64,000 nucleotides of DNA from Bacillus vallismortis (lineage in GTDB: Bacteria > Bacillota > Bacilli > Bacillales > Bacillaceae). The notes beneath the pieces are model-generated. The model was given only the letters and a program-made list of their open reading frames with translations. It did no database searches and had not been told where the DNA came from. The position numbers and the translations under genes were made by a program. Each line of letters starts with the position of its first letter. Position 1 is the first letter of the stretch. Below are positions 8,073 through 17,923 of the stretch, in pieces. The DNA is taken from the NCBI RefSeq assembly GCF_040784915.1, contig NZ_CP160797.1, forward strand, positions 2,842,137 to 2,906,136, written 5' to 3'.

Positions 8073-10196
8073 TTACGCATGGCTGTTGTTATATTGCGGA
8101 ATATAGAGGATCTGTCCTGCTTTCAATTCATCGTCCAAGGCTAATGAATTCATTCTGATCAGCTGCTGGGAAGTAATTTCATACCGTTCGCATAAACGTT
8201 CGATCGTATCTTCCTGCTGAACAATGCATATTTTCATTCTCGAAAACTCATCCTCTTCTCTCGTAAAGAGTTTTGTTAAATAAAGAGAATTATCACTTTC
8301 CTTTGTTTGAGGTTCCTTTGTTTTAGCAGCAGGAGCAACTTTAGGAACATCATCCGCTTCCTTCCTTTCTGTCTCAGAGGTCTCAGGCAGCTGGAAGGAA
8401 TGAAAAGGTGTTTCTTTCTCAGGCTCTTCAGCCGGAGGTGTTTTTCTCACTTCAATTTCAAAGCTTTCTTCCTCTTGTTCTTCCTTTTCCAGCAGTTTTG
8501 GCGCTGAATAAAAAGAATCTTCCTCTTCTTGTTCGGACAGGAAGGTACGGTATACTGGTGTAAGCTCTTCTCGAGGTGTCTCCTCCGAGCTGGCTTTTTG
8601 ATTGAAATGAAGGTGTAAAACGGATTCGTCATTCTCCACATATGCAGCTGACGCTGGTTCCTTTGTTCTGCTTTCTTCTATGGACAGAACGGTCTCAGAC
8701 ACAGCCTCCGGAGCTTTTTCCGTTTCTTGACGAAGTGCAGGTTCAGTGTACTCCGCTTGATCTGCTTTTTCCGTTTCTTGACGAAGTGCGGGCTCAGCAT
8801 GCTCCGCTTGGTCTGCTTTTTCCGTTTCTTGACGAAGTGCGGGCTCAGCGTGCTCCGCTTGGTCTGCTTCTTCCGGTTCTTGACGAAGTGCAGACTCGTC
8901 GTGCTCCGCTTGATCTGCTTTTTCCGTTTCTTGACGAAGTTCAGGTTCAGTGTACTCCGGTTGGTCTGCTTCTTCCGGTTCTTGACGAAGTGCGGGCTCA
9001 GCGTACTCCGCTTGATCTGCTTCTTCCGGTTCTTGACGAAGTGCGGGCTCAGCGTACTCCGCTTGATCTGCTTCTTCCGGTTCTTGACGGAGTGCGGGCT
9101 CAGCGTGCTCCGGTTGGTCTGCTTCTTCCGGTTCTTGACGGAGTGCGGGCTCAGCGTGCTCCGGTTGGTCTGCTATTTCATTTTGAGCCTCTTGACGCAA
9201 CGCATATTCAAGAATAGGAGCCACTGGTGTTTCTGCTTTTTCCTCAGCAATCACAGTCTCTTTATGTTGCTCAGCTTGCAAAGCCGGTGATTCTTCCGCT
9301 CCAGAATTTTCACGAAGCTGAGCCTCCGCTGGAGAGACCGCTTCTTCACGAACATCTGCTATTGCAGCTGCTGGCTCTGGCGTTTCTTTTTTGGCATTAA
9401 CACTCTCTTGAACCTCTTTTCCCGATGCATCAGATTCTGGCTCAGCTTCTTCTGTTTCCAATTCCGCACGAGTCGCTGCTTCCGGCACTGCAAGCTCTGG
9501 ATCGTCTTTCCCTTTCACAACTTCTCGCGCCTCTGGTTCTAAAGCAACTGATTCCGTCGGTGCAGATTCTGCTTTTTCTGTTTCCAGCTCTTCACGGAGC
9601 CCCGCTTTCGAGACAAAAAGTTCTGGCGGTTCGGCTAGCGGTTCATCCTTTACAACTGCTTCCCCTGTCGGAGGTGCATCCGTTTCTAATACACTTTGAA
9701 TCGGCGGTTCAGAAAGCTCTTCCTCCCTGAATGCCGCAGGAGCTTCATATAGAGGAATCTCCGGCTCTTTATCTGCCGTATCATCCAAAAGCCCTTCGAT
9801 CGCTAAATCAGCCTGAATCGTTAAAATGCGCGAATCCGTTAATTGATAGTCAAATGCGTCAATAAAGACGAAGACATCCTGTAAATGGCTCACTTTATTT
9901 TTAGGAATGGTAATATCCACAGGAAAACAGTGAGTCAGTTCCGCGCTCCCATCCTCTCTCTTTCTGACTTCTTCAACAAACCGCTTATCGGTATAAAACT
10001 CTTCGGTATGTTTGTTTTGATCTATGTTGTACTCACCTGTAAGTTCAAGCGATCCTCTGATTGATACATAATCATTGACTTCCTGAACCCTAATGTCAGG
10101 ATCTAATGAAATAGAAAGCAGTTCAGAAACTTCCTGTCCTTTTTGGAAATAGATCGATTCTTCTACAGAAAATTGCAATCGATGATTTTGCGGCAA
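8073..10196 (-). CDS. spoVID: Spore coat encasement morphogenetic protein SpoVID, with expanded repeats
   Basis: SpoVID drives coat proteins around the forespore and binds SafA and SpoIVA. Layout: conserved N-terminal encasement domain (about 1-150), a very acidic Glu/Pro/Ala-rich middle, nine 17-residue repeats (342-494), more acidic linker, and a C-terminal LysM domain (about the last 55 residues, [18 protein letters not shown]). It is 707 residues here against about 575 that I recall for strain 168; the repeat block explains most of the gain. Start is a TTG at 10196, 8 nt after AAAGGAGG; the ATG two codons upstream lies only 2 nt from that site. A SigE-type promoter precedes it. Confidence 0.95.
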   Translation of the reverse strand: MPQNHRLQFSVEESIYFQKGQEVSELLSISLDPDIRVQEVNDYVSIRGSLELTGEYNIDQNKHTEEFYTDKRFVEEVRKREDGSAELTHCFPVDITIPKNKVSHLQDVFVFIDAFDYQLTDSRILTIQADLAIEGLLDDTADKEPEIPLYEAPAAFREEELSEPPIQSVLETDAPPTGEAVVKDEPLAEPPELFVSKAGLREELETEKAESAPTESVALEPEAREVVKGKDDPELAVPEAATRAELETEEAEPESDASGKEVQESVNAKKETPEPAAAIADVREEAVSPAEAQLRENSGAEESPALQAEQHKETVIAEEKAETPVAPILEYALRQEAQNEIADQPEHAEPALRQEPEEADQPEHAEPALRQEPEEADQAEYAEPALRQEPEEADQAEYAEPALRQEPEEADQPEYTEPELRQETEKADQAEHDESALRQEPEEADQAEHAEPALRQETEKADQAEHAEPALRQETEKADQAEYTEPALRQETEKAPEAVSETVLSIEESRTKEPASAAYVENDESVLHLHFNQKASSEETPREELTPVYRTFLSEQEEEDSFYSAPKLLEKEEQEEESFEIEVRKTPPAEEPEKETPFHSFQLPETSETERKEADDVPKVAPAAKTKEPQTKESDNSLYLTKLFTREEDEFSRMKICIVQQEDTIERLCERYEITSQQLIRMNSLALDDELKAGQILYIPQYNNSHA
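8715..9173 (-). repeat. Nine-copy 51-bp in-frame minisatellite inside spoVID
   Basis: Exactly 459 bp, or 9 units of 51 bp, encode nine copies of a 17-residue unit of the form [17 protein letters not shown]. Two end variants alternate: EPEE (units 1-4 and 6) and ETEK (units 5, 7, 8 and 9). Position 4 is Pro or Ala, and positions 6-8 vary among HAE, YAE, YTE and HDE. The high DNA identity among units suggests recent expansion by slippage or unequal exchange. Confidence 0.95.
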
Positions 10197-10243
10197 GTTC
10201 ATATCCTCCTTTCATCTAATCCTTAAAATTAGATGTCACTAAA

Positions 10244-10272
10244 GGTGTATGTATGAACTGGGGGAAATATGA
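10244..10272 (-). promoter_or_regulatory. SigE promoter of spoVID
   Basis: The minus strand reads TCATATT (10266-10272), 14 nt, then CATACACC (10244-10251). This fits the SigE consensus kmATATT-N14-CATACAhT at all but one position. SpoVID is known as an early mother-cell gene. Confidence 0.75.
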
Positions 10273-10285
10273 GTGGGCGAGCACA

Positions 10286-10320
10286 GAAAAAAACCGGTAC
10301 AAGGATGTCCTTGATACCGA
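10286..10320 (-). terminator. Terminator of the hemAXCDBL operon
   Basis: On the minus strand, arms CGGTA-CAAGGA and TCCTTG-TACCG are followed by a run of seven T. It lies immediately after hemL and ahead of spoVID. Confidence 0.85.
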
Positions 10321-10329
10321 TTTTCACTC

Positions 10330-11622
10330 TTATCCGCGGCTGATCTCAGCGAATACTTTCTCAGCTGCCTCGATTGTTTTTTCAATATCTTCACCAGTAT
10401 GGGCCGTTGAGAGGAAAAGACCTTCAAATTGTGAAGGCGGAAGAAATACACCTGCATTTGCCATCCCTTTATAATAGTTAGCAAACAGCTTCAAATCAGA
10501 TGATTTGGCTGTTTCATAATTGATAACAGGTTCGTTTGTAAAGAAGAAACCGATCATTGAACCTGCGCGGTTAAAGGTATGCGGAATGCCATGAGCCTCG
10601 GCGGCTTTAGAAATGCCTTCTTCCAGCCTGTCGCCTTTTTTGATGAAATTCTTGTAGGATTCAGGTGTCAGCTGCTTCAATGTTTCTAAGCCAGCCGTCA
10701 TCGCAAGCGGGTTGCCTGACAATGTGCCGGCCTGATAAATCGGACCGCTCGGAGCGATCTGCTCCATGATTTCAGCCTTGCCGCCATAAGCGCCGACAGG
10801 AAGCCCGCCCCCGATCACTTTTCCTAAACAAGTCAGATCAGGCGTTACCCCAAAATAACCTTGAGCACAGTTATAATCAACCCGGAAGCCTGTCATCACT
10901 TCATCAAAAATCAGCAGGGAACCATATTCCTCAGTGATATCACGCAGACCCTGCAGGAAACCTTCTTGCGGCGGAACAACTCCCATATTTCCGGCAACCG
11001 GCTCAACGATAACACCTGCAATGTCTTCACCGAATTGCTGGAAAGCAAGCTTTACACTTTCTAAATCATTGTACGGGACAGTAACGGTGTTTTTCGCAAT
11101 GCCTTCAGGCACACCAGGGCTGTCAGGCAGACCGAGAGTGGCCACTCCTGAACCCGCTTTAATCAAGAGGGAATCGCCGTGTCCGTGGTAGCAGCCCTCA
11201 AATTTCACAATCTTGTTGCGGCCCGTATAGCCTCTTGCCAAACGGAGAGCGCTCATTGTGGCCTCCGTTCCGGAGCTGACCATTCGCACAATTTCTACAG
11301 ATGGCACACGATCAATAACGAGCTTTGCCAGTTCATTTTCAACTTCAGTCGGAGCACCGAAGCTTGTCCCGTATTCAGCCACTTTTTTGAGGCTCTCTAC
11401 GACGCGGTCATTTGTATGGCCTAAAATTAAAGGCCCCCATGACAAAACGTAATCAATATATTCATTTCCGTCAATATCGAAGATTTTTGAGCCTTTTCCG
11501 CGCTCCATAAAAATCGGGTCCATGTCTACCGATTTAAATGCGCGAACAGGACTGTTCACACCGCCCGGCATGAGTTTTTGCGCTTCTTTAAAAGCCGCTT
11601 TAGATTTTTCATAGCTTCTCAT
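10330..11622 (-). CDS. hemL: Glutamate-1-semialdehyde 2,1-aminomutase
   Basis: The 430-residue class III aminotransferase converts glutamate-1-semialdehyde to 5-aminolevulinate with pyridoxal phosphate. The PLP-binding lysine lies in [14 protein letters not shown]; other family motifs are [17 protein letters not shown] and FDEVMTGFR. The ATG at 11622 is used because AGGAG lies 9 nt upstream; the frame extends only three codons more to a TTG that abuts that site. It is the last gene of the hem operon and is followed by the operon terminator. Confidence 0.97.
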   Translation of the reverse strand: MRSYEKSKAAFKEAQKLMPGGVNSPVRAFKSVDMDPIFMERGKGSKIFDIDGNEYIDYVLSWGPLILGHTNDRVVESLKKVAEYGTSFGAPTEVENELAKLVIDRVPSVEIVRMVSSGTEATMSALRLARGYTGRNKIVKFEGCYHGHGDSLLIKAGSGVATLGLPDSPGVPEGIAKNTVTVPYNDLESVKLAFQQFGEDIAGVIVEPVAGNMGVVPPQEGFLQGLRDITEEYGSLLIFDEVMTGFRVDYNCAQGYFGVTPDLTCLGKVIGGGLPVGAYGGKAEIMEQIAPSGPIYQAGTLSGNPLAMTAGLETLKQLTPESYKNFIKKGDRLEEGISKAAEAHGIPHTFNRAGSMIGFFFTNEPVINYETAKSSDLKLFANYYKGMANAGVFLPPSQFEGLFLSTAHTGEDIEKTIEAAEKVFAEISRG

Positions 11623-11651
11623 CTGCCTCAACTCCTGTCAACTGAATAAAA

Positions 11652-12626
11652 TTACTCCGCAAGCCATTTCGCTGCGTCTTTCGCATGATACGTAATAATC
11701 AGATCGGCGCCTGCACGCTTCATGCTTGTTAAAATTTCTAACACAATTTCTTTTTCTTTGATCCAGCCGTGCTGCGCTGCAGCCTTCACCATTGAATACT
11801 CTCCGCTTACATTATAAGCGACGAGCGGCAAAGTAAATTCATTTTTCACATCACGCATGATATCCATATATGAAAGCGAAGGTTTGACAATCAAAAAGTC
11901 CGCGCCTTCCTCGACATCTGATTGTGCTTCGCGAAGGGCTTCCATACGATTGGCAGGATCCATCTGATATGTTTTGCGGTCTCCAAATTGCGGCGTGCTG
12001 TTTGCTGCATCACGGAACGGGCCGTAAAACTCACTTGAATATTTCACGGCGTAAGACATAATCGGAATATTGACAAACCCTTCTTTATCAAGCGCTTCTC
12101 TGATAACCGTAACAAATCCGTCCATCATGTTTGACGGCGCAATGATATCCGCACCTGCTTTCGCTTGACTGACAGCTGTCTGCGCCAAAAGTTCCAGCGA
12201 TTCATCATTGAGGATGACCCCGTCTTTGACAAGTCCGCAATGGCCGTGATCTGTATATTCACATAAGCATGTATCAGCGACAACAACCATCTCAGGGAAG
12301 TGTTTTTTAATTTCTGTGATGGCTTCTTGGACGATGCCGTGATCATGGTACGCTTGTGTACCGCAATCATCTTTTTCTTCTGGGATGCCGAACACGATAA
12401 CAGATTGGATGCCCAGTTTGACCAGCTCTGCCACTTCATCCTTCAATACATCCAATGATACATGGTAAACATCAGGCATTGACGGAACAGCTTTTTCACC
12501 TTCGAGCCCTTCAACGACAAAAATCGGATAAATAAAATCGGATGGATGCAAGCGTGTTTCCTTTACCATCTCTCTCATTGCTTTTGAAGACCGCAGGCGG
12601 CGGTGCCTGTTAAATGATTGACTCAT
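11652..12626 (-). CDS. hemB: Delta-aminolevulinic acid dehydratase (porphobilinogen synthase)
   Basis: The 324-residue enzyme condenses two 5-aminolevulinate molecules to porphobilinogen. Cysteines for zinc are visible in [15 protein letters not shown]. The two Schiff-base lysine regions are [15 protein letters not shown] and [11 protein letters not shown]. Start ATG 12626 follows GAGAGG by 10 nt and overlaps the hemD stop codon as ATGA, indicating translational coupling. A ten-codon N-terminal extension is possible but lacks a ribosome site. Confidence 0.97.
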   Translation of the reverse strand: MSQSFNRHRRLRSSKAMREMVKETRLHPSDFIYPIFVVEGLEGEKAVPSMPDVYHVSLDVLKDEVAELVKLGIQSVIVFGIPEEKDDCGTQAYHDHGIVQEAITEIKKHFPEMVVVADTCLCEYTDHGHCGLVKDGVILNDESLELLAQTAVSQAKAGADIIAPSNMMDGFVTVIREALDKEGFVNIPIMSYAVKYSSEFYGPFRDAANSTPQFGDRKTYQMDPANRMEALREAQSDVEEGADFLIVKPSLSYMDIMRDVKNEFTLPLVAYNVSGEYSMVKAAAQHGWIKEKEIVLEILTSMKRAGADLIITYHAKDAAKWLAE

Positions 12627-13411
12627 ATTCTCTCTTCCTCTCTTGACATGCTGCACATTAACTCAAGCATGCCATCTATTGTAAATGTATCAGGCGTATG
12701 CGATGTGATGCCGTACGTCATCAGGGCGTCCCTTGTTAAAGGTCCGATGCTGATACAGGCCGTCCTGTTCATCTGCCACTTTTTCAATTCTTCTTTTAAG
12801 ACATGCATAAACGTATGTACGGTTGATGAACTCGTAAAAGTCACATAATCAAATGAGTATTGACTCGCAGCCTCTTTCAGTGCCTTGATGCCTTCTTCAT
12901 CCGGAATCGTTTCGTAGACAACCCATTCCTTCACTTCAAAACCAAGCGGGATAAGCTCTTTTTTCACCACATCACGTGACAAATTACCTTTAATCACAGT
13001 AATCCGTTCCTCGGGTTCAGCGTGCTGCTTAAGGGTCTCTGCCAATTGTTCAGCGATATAATCCTTAGGCATCACATCAACCGATACGTTATGCGTTTCC
13101 AACCGGCGGGCCGTTTTTTCACCGACTGCCGCAATTTTTTTATGCGCAGGAAGAATAAGCTGATTTTCCTTTAGGTAAGAAAAAAAGAAGTCCGCTCCGT
13201 TCACGCTTGTAAAAACAAGCCAGCCAGGCGCGGCAAGATCCTCTTTCACCTGTTTCGCAACATCGTTTGGCAAAGCGCGGCGAAACGTAATTAAAGAGGT
13301 CAAAACCGCTTTTCCGCCAAGTGCCTCCACTTTTTGCTGAAACGATTTTGCCTGCGCCTTATTCCGGGTGACTAGCACTGTTTTTCCCTTCAGCGGAAAA
13401 TCATTTTTCAT
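12623..13411 (-). CDS. hemD: Uroporphyrinogen-III synthase
   Basis: The 262-residue cytoplasmic enzyme closes hydroxymethylbilane to uroporphyrinogen III with inversion of ring D. Family motifs include [10 protein letters not shown] near the N-terminus, [12 protein letters not shown], and [12 protein letters not shown] near the C-terminus. The start ATG at 13411 lies 10 nt after AGGAG and inside the last codons of hemC; nearer ATG and TTG codons at 13417 and 13420 crowd the ribosome site. Its stop overlaps the hemB start by 4 nt. Confidence 0.95.
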   Translation of the reverse strand: MKNDFPLKGKTVLVTRNKAQAKSFQQKVEALGGKAVLTSLITFRRALPNDVAKQVKEDLAAPGWLVFTSVNGADFFFSYLKENQLILPAHKKIAAVGEKTARRLETHNVSVDVMPKDYIAEQLAETLKQHAEPEERITVIKGNLSRDVVKKELIPLGFEVKEWVVYETIPDEEGIKALKEAASQYSFDYVTFTSSSTVHTFMHVLKEELKKWQMNRTACISIGPLTRDALMTYGITSHTPDTFTIDGMLELMCSMSREEERI

Positions 13412-14342
13412 CCTCATCAAGCTCCTGTTTTACACGATCAATTAATTCTTTGGCTCCTTTGGCAGCCATAAGAGCGGCACAGCGTTTTCCGACTTCTTCC
13501 GGATCGTTTCCTGTAACGGTTTCTTTATAAATGATTTTGCCGTCCGGAGAAGCAACAAGACCTGTCAATTCAATTTCATCCTGCTCGTTTAAGACGGAGT
13601 AGCCTGCGATCGGAACCTGGCAGCCGCCCTCCAACGCGTTTAAATAAGCACGTTCCGCCAACACAGTCCGTTTTGTATATTCATCTGTAAACTGTGAAAA
13701 CAATGCCAATAGTTCGTCATCCGTTTCTCGGCACTCAATCGCCAGTGCCCCCTGGCCCACTGCAGGCAAGCAGCGTCCAGGCTCGAGGAATTCGGTTACA
13801 ACATCTTGCTTCCAGCCCATTCTGGAAAGTCCGGCAGCGGCTAATATAATCGCATCATAATCCTCAGTTTCCAGCTTTTGAAGTCTCGTATCTATATTAC
13901 CTCTAATCCATTTAATTGTAATGTCAGGACGCTCAATCAAAAGCTGCGCGCTTCTTCTTAAACTGCTCGTGCCGATGACAGCGCCTTCCTTCATTTCTGA
14001 AAGCTTTACGCGATTCTTTGAAATAAGGGCATCACGAGGGTCTTCTCGTTCAGGAATACAGCCGATCACAAGGCCTTCAGGCAAAACAGCAGGCATGTCC
14101 TTCATGCTGTGTACCGCCATATCAATCTCTTCGTTTAAAAGCGCTTGTTCAATCTCTTTGACAAACAGCCCTTTTCCGCCCACTTTTGATAGTGTAACAT
14201 CGACGATTCGGTCGCCCTTTGTCACAATTTCTTTAATTTCAAAAGCAAATGAAGGATTGATTTCCTTCAGTTTTTGAATGACCCATTTGGTTTGAGTCAT
14301 AGCGAGTTTGCTCCGTCTGGAACCTACTTTAATCGTTCTCAT
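13401..14342 (-). CDS. hemC: Porphobilinogen deaminase (hydroxymethylbilane synthase)
   Basis: The 313-residue enzyme polymerises four porphobilinogens into hydroxymethylbilane. It carries the cofactor-attachment cysteine in [11 protein letters not shown], the catalytic region [10 protein letters not shown], and the phosphate-binding arginines in [11 protein letters not shown] and [12 protein letters not shown]. The ATG at 14342 follows GGGAGG by about 10 nt; the 12-codon upstream extension overlaps the hemX end and is disfavoured. It overlaps hemD by 11 nt within the operon. Confidence 0.97.
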   Translation of the reverse strand: MRTIKVGSRRSKLAMTQTKWVIQKLKEINPSFAFEIKEIVTKGDRIVDVTLSKVGGKGLFVKEIEQALLNEEIDMAVHSMKDMPAVLPEGLVIGCIPEREDPRDALISKNRVKLSEMKEGAVIGTSSLRRSAQLLIERPDITIKWIRGNIDTRLQKLETEDYDAIILAAAGLSRMGWKQDVVTEFLEPGRCLPAVGQGALAIECRETDDELLALFSQFTDEYTKRTVLAERAYLNALEGGCQVPIAGYSVLNEQDEIELTGLVASPDGKIIYKETVTGNDPEEVGKRCAALMAAKGAKELIDRVKQELDEDEK

Positions 14343-14378
14343 ATTTTTCTTTCCTCCCGAATCTGCTTGGGACATCAT

Positions 14379-15209
14379 TTAACTGAACCAATGGAATTGC
14401 GACAGGCTTCCAAGCAGGAAATAATTGATCATCAGCACAAGAAAACAAGCCGTATTCCACAGTGCAGCGACCTTTCCTTGCAGCTCTTTAATCAGCCTGA
14501 TATAAAGATAATAGCTGTACAGCAGCAGGACGACAAACGAACCAAGTACTTTGGCGTCGAACCAATACAGCGTTTCTAGTGAGACATACGCCCAAATGAC
14601 GCCGAGAATCAAACTCAGCAACAGCATCGGGACCCCGATGACATTCAGAACATACGCCATATAATCAAGCTTAGACAAATCTTCTATTCTCAACAGCCAT
14701 TTCCCCCATTTTTTCTTTTTCAGCAGACGATATTGAAACAGATATAACACTGAAAAAACGAACGAAAGGGAAAAAGCGCCGTATGAAAGAATCGCCATTG
14801 TAATATGAATCACCAATAGCTCGGATACAAGCTGCCCGGAAAAAGCGGCTGACTGCTGCTCTGTCGGTGAAAATGTGTGAATGGCGATCATAGAAAATCC
14901 TATTACATTTGTGAAAAACACAATAAAGTCAACTCGTAAAAGCTTTGTCAGTACAAGTGACAGCGTGACAAGAACCCAGGCATAAAAATAAAGCGCCTCC
15001 GTCACATTTAATACCGGAAACCGCCCCGTCACCCACATAAAGTAGGCCAAATACACAGTTTGCAGAGTCCAGACAATAGAAAGCAACCAGAAGGCCATTT
15101 TTCCAGCCTTCCGGTTGTGTTGAAGAAAATCTATAAAATAAAAGAGTACACTTAATGCGTAAATGACGATTGTCCCCTCATTAAGTCTTGCCATTGCAGT
15201 ATCAATCAT
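14379..15209 (-). CDS. hemX: HemX, integral membrane protein of the hem operon
   Basis: The 276-residue protein is strongly hydrophobic, with about eight predicted membrane segments, and belongs to the cytochrome c assembly CcsA/HemX family. In B. subtilis it lowers the cellular level of HemA (glutamyl-tRNA reductase). It starts 7 nt after the hemA stop codon. The ribosome site is weak (GTGAAAG), suggesting coupling to hemA translation. Confidence 0.93.
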   Translation of the reverse strand: MIDTAMARLNEGTIVIYALSVLFYFIDFLQHNRKAGKMAFWLLSIVWTLQTVYLAYFMWVTGRFPVLNVTEALYFYAWVLVTLSLVLTKLLRVDFIVFFTNVIGFSMIAIHTFSPTEQQSAAFSGQLVSELLVIHITMAILSYGAFSLSFVFSVLYLFQYRLLKKKKWGKWLLRIEDLSKLDYMAYVLNVIGVPMLLLSLILGVIWAYVSLETLYWFDAKVLGSFVVLLLYSYYLYIRLIKELQGKVAALWNTACFLVLMINYFLLGSLSQFHWFS

Positions 15210-15216
15210 TCAGCTT

Positions 15217-16584
15217 TCACTCACTTACAAGTGGGGCAAAGCCCGCTTTTGATTCAGCCTTTTTAAAAGAATGGACCTTTTGGCTGCTTTCAACAGTATT
15301 CAGCATTTGACGGCCCGCAGCTTCCTCAATGTCAAAAATCTGCATAAACAAGGCCAGCTTTTCTTCAGAATCAGCATCTGCCGCAAGCTCTTTCACCTTT
15401 AAGATCGGATCTCGGAGCATTTGGTTAATGATACTTTTGGTATGTTTGTTCAACAGTTTTTTCTCTCTCGTACTCAAGTGAGGCAGCTTCCGCTCGATGC
15501 TGTCCATCGTTTCTGACTGGATGGCAAGCGCCTTTTCGCGCAATGCGGAAATAACCGGAACGACACCAAGTGTATTCAGCCATTGTTTAAACTCTACAAT
15601 GGTTTCTTCAATTAACAGTTCAACTTTTTCAGCGGTTTCTCTGCGCTCTTTCATGTTCGCCTCTACAATGCCTTCCAGATCGTCGATATCATAAAGGAAA
15701 ACACCTTCTAGATCATTCAGCGCCGGATCAAGATCTCTAGGAACGGCAATGTCCACCATAAACAGCGGACGCCCCTTACGAAACTTATTCGCATTTTCCA
15801 TCATCTCTTTGGACACGACAAAATCACTTGCACCGGTTGAACTGATTAAAATATCGGCCTCCGCCAGCGCGCTTTCAAGCTGATTTAAGCTTCTCGCCTC
15901 ACCAGAGAAACGGTCTGCAAGCTCCTTTGCTTTCAAGTACGTTCGGTTAATGACAGTTACCTTGCCAATTCCCTGTCCGTGCAAGTTTTCCGCAGCAAGC
16001 TCGCCCATTTTTCCTGCACCAAGAATCAATATGTGCCTGCTTGAAAGGTTTCCGAAGATTTTTTTCGCAAGCTCAACGGCCGCATAGCTAACAGACACTG
16101 CATTAGAGCCAATGTCTGTTTCGGCGTGAGTCCGTTTACCCACTGTAACCGCCTGCTTAAACAACTCATTAAAAATCGTGCCGATCGTTTTTTCTTGCTG
16201 AGCTGTTTTAAAGCTGTCGCGCACCTGGCCGAGAATTTGCGTTTCACCGATAACCATAGAATCCAATCCGCAGACTACACGGAACAAATGCTCAACAGCC
16301 GCATCGCTTTCGTAAAACCTTAAAAACGGTGAAAGGTCTTCTTTGCTTAATTGAAACCAGTCAGCTAAAAACTTCTTTATATAATAACGGCCGGTATGGA
16401 GCTGGTCGACGACCGCATAAATTTCAGTGCGGTTGCAGGTTGAGACAATGATGTTTTCAAGAATGCTTTTCTCCGCTTTCAGCTGCACCATCGCTTCTGC
16501 CAGCTCTTCCTGCTGAAAGCTTACTTTTTCACGTATCTCAATAGGGGCGGATTTATAATCTACTCCCACAACAAGTATATGCAT
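15217..16584 (-). CDS. hemA: Glutamyl-tRNA reductase
   Basis: The 455-residue enzyme makes the first committed step to tetrapyrroles, reducing glutamyl-tRNA to glutamate-1-semialdehyde with NADPH. The catalytic Cys50 lies in [10 protein letters not shown]. The NADPH-binding domain begins with [15 protein letters not shown], and the C-terminal dimerisation helices lie beyond about residue 310. It is the first gene of hemAXCDBL. The start ATG follows GGGGGTG by 10 nt. Two PerR-type operators lie upstream, matching peroxide control of heme synthesis. Confidence 0.97.
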   Translation of the reverse strand: MHILVVGVDYKSAPIEIREKVSFQQEELAEAMVQLKAEKSILENIIVSTCNRTEIYAVVDQLHTGRYYIKKFLADWFQLSKEDLSPFLRFYESDAAVEHLFRVVCGLDSMVIGETQILGQVRDSFKTAQQEKTIGTIFNELFKQAVTVGKRTHAETDIGSNAVSVSYAAVELAKKIFGNLSSRHILILGAGKMGELAAENLHGQGIGKVTVINRTYLKAKELADRFSGEARSLNQLESALAEADILISSTGASDFVVSKEMMENANKFRKGRPLFMVDIAVPRDLDPALNDLEGVFLYDIDDLEGIVEANMKERRETAEKVELLIEETIVEFKQWLNTLGVVPVISALREKALAIQSETMDSIERKLPHLSTREKKLLNKHTKSIINQMLRDPILKVKELAADADSEEKLALFMQIFDIEEAAGRQMLNTVESSQKVHSFKKAESKAGFAPLVSE

Positions 16585-16617
16585 AGCTTAATTACACCCC
16601 CAACACCCAATCTTTAT

Positions 16618-16632
16618 TTATAATCATTCTAA
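16618..16632. promoter_or_regulatory. Second, near-perfect PerR box upstream of hemA
   Basis: TTATAATCATTCTAA matches the PerR consensus TTATAATNATTATAA at all but one position. It lies exactly 30 bp from the perfect box, on the hemA side. Confidence 0.6.
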
Positions 16633-16647
16633 CATAGAATTCATTAT

Positions 16648-16662
16648 TTATAATAATTATAA
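16648..16662. promoter_or_regulatory. Perfect PerR box upstream of hemA
   Basis: TTATAATAATTATAA is an exact match to the PerR operator. hemA is an established PerR-regulated gene in B. subtilis. The box lies 64 bp before the hemA start codon, in the divergent hemA-ysxD region, so its effect on ysxD cannot be excluded. Confidence 0.88.
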
Positions 16663-16811
16663 CATAGTTTCTTTCGCAAAATGTGAACAGATTTTAAAAT
16701 TCTTATGCTATATTAGAAAAAGCTTCACGTGCAATAAGCATTCCTATTGACAATACCAAAAACAGCAGAAATTTACTACACATCAGCTCTAAAAATAAGA
16801 AGGTGATATGC

Positions 16812-17309
16812 ATGAAACAAAAATCAATTTTATTCCCTTGTCTGCTGCTTGCCGCTTCTGTATATGCATGGCTTGAAAGCGGCCAAGCCGAACTGTTTTC
16901 AGGGCAGGATCAATGGCCTGTTCTCCTCATGCTGTTAGGCGCAGCCTTTATATATCAAGGAAAAAAAGAAGCCGTTACACCCCATTTTTTTATCGGTTTG
17001 CTTCTTTTGGGGATCGGTTTGCACTTTTTCGCCAAGCCGAAATGGGTATGGTGGCCGGATGATTTTGAAATGCTTCTATTTATGATCGGCTTCTCGCTCT
17101 TCGTTTCAGCCGTTCAGAAAAAAGAATATGTATATGAAGCTGTATCAATGATTTGTTTTTCCCTGTTTTTGTACTTTTTCAAACACATTATGGCGTGGCT
17201 TGAGTCTGCGCATATTCCGACAGCGCTTCTGAAAGAGTATTGGCCGTTTGTCTTTATTGGAATCAGTTTATTGTTATTATTGATAAAACGAAAAAAATCT
17301 ATGCGATAA
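16812..17309 (+). CDS. ysxD: YsxD, small multi-spanning membrane protein
   Basis: The 165-residue protein is transcribed divergently from hemA. It has about five hydrophobic segments (near 5-20, 37-52, 60-78, 90-103, 115-160) and a basic C-terminal tail (KRKKSMR), the arrangement of LiaI/LiaF-type transmembrane domains. No catalytic motif is seen and function is unknown. ATG 16812 is preferred over the in-frame GTG at 16803 because AGAAGGTG lies 6 nt before it. Confidence 0.85.
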   Translation: MKQKSILFPCLLLAASVYAWLESGQAELFSGQDQWPVLLMLLGAAFIYQGKKEAVTPHFFIGLLLLGIGLHFFAKPKWVWWPDDFEMLLFMIGFSLFVSAVQKKEYVYEAVSMICFSLFLYFFKHIMAWLESAHIPTALLKEYWPFVFIGISLLLLLIKRKKSMR

Positions 17310-17310
17310 A

Positions 17311-17345
17311 ACAAAAAACCGGCAGAGAAAACTCTCTACCGGTTT
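17311..17345. terminator. Bidirectional terminator between ysxD and ysxC
   Basis: Arms AACCGGCAGAG and CTCTCTACCGGTT form a hairpin. On the minus strand it is followed by a run of six T. The ysxC stop codon lies within the stem, and ysxD ends just before it on the other strand. Confidence 0.8.
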
Positions 17346-17923
17346 ATCATTTTTTTGATCGCTCCCCAAGCCTCGTCTTTCCCCTTTTTCGTTTCTGAGG
17401 AGTAGAGAATCAGCTCATCTTCGGGATCAATATTTAATGTCTGGCGGACAACTTTTGCGTGTTTGTCCCATTTTCCTTTCGGAATCTTATCCGCCTTTGT
17501 AGCGATAATAATAACAGGGACGCCATAATACTTTAAGAATTCATACATCTGCACATCATCATTAGACGGCGCATGCCGCAAATCAACGATCTGCACCACT
17601 GCTTTCAATTCCTCGCGTGACGTAATATAAGTTTCAATCATTCTGCCCCAAGCTTCACGCTCAGACTTTGACACTTTGGCAAAACCGTAACCCGGTACAT
17701 CCACAAAATGCAAAACATCATTGATAATATAAAAATTCAACGTTTGTGTTTTTCCCGGTTTTGATGATGTTCTCGCAAGATTTTTGCGATTGATTAACGA
17801 ATTGATAAATGACGATTTTCCCACGTTCGATCTTCCGGCCAGTGCAATTTCCGGAAGTCCCCCTCCAGGGTACTGTTCCGGCTTAACCGCACTGATCACG
17901 ATTTCTGACTTTGTGACTTTCAT
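17336..17923 (-). CDS. ysxC: Ribosome-biogenesis GTPase YsxC (EngB family)
   Basis: The 195-residue TRAFAC GTPase acts in late 50S subunit assembly and is essential in B. subtilis. G-motifs are visible: G1 GRSNVGKSS (31-39), G2 within [10 protein letters not shown]3 DVPGYG, G4 TKAD, and G5 near LYSSETKKG. It overlaps the end of lonA by 4 nt (ATGA) with its ribosome site inside the lonA 3' end, so translation is coupled. The terminator hairpin contains its stop codon. Confidence 0.97.
   Translation of the reverse strand: MKVTKSEIVISAVKPEQYPGGGLPEIALAGRSNVGKSSFINSLINRKNLARTSSKPGKTQTLNFYIINDVLHFVDVPGYGFAKVSKSEREAWGRMIETYITSREELKAVVQIVDLRHAPSNDDVQMYEFLKYYGVPVIIIATKADKIPKGKWDKHAKVVRQTLNIDPEDELILYSSETKKGKDEAWGAIKKMINR

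Noticed and set aside
8642-9290. Two long plus-strand ORFs (about 190 codons each) with periodic Leu/Phe-rich repeats
   Set aside because: They are the antisense readings of the spoVID minisatellite, in which a 51-bp period keeps all frames periodic and open. They have no ribosome site and no independent family features.
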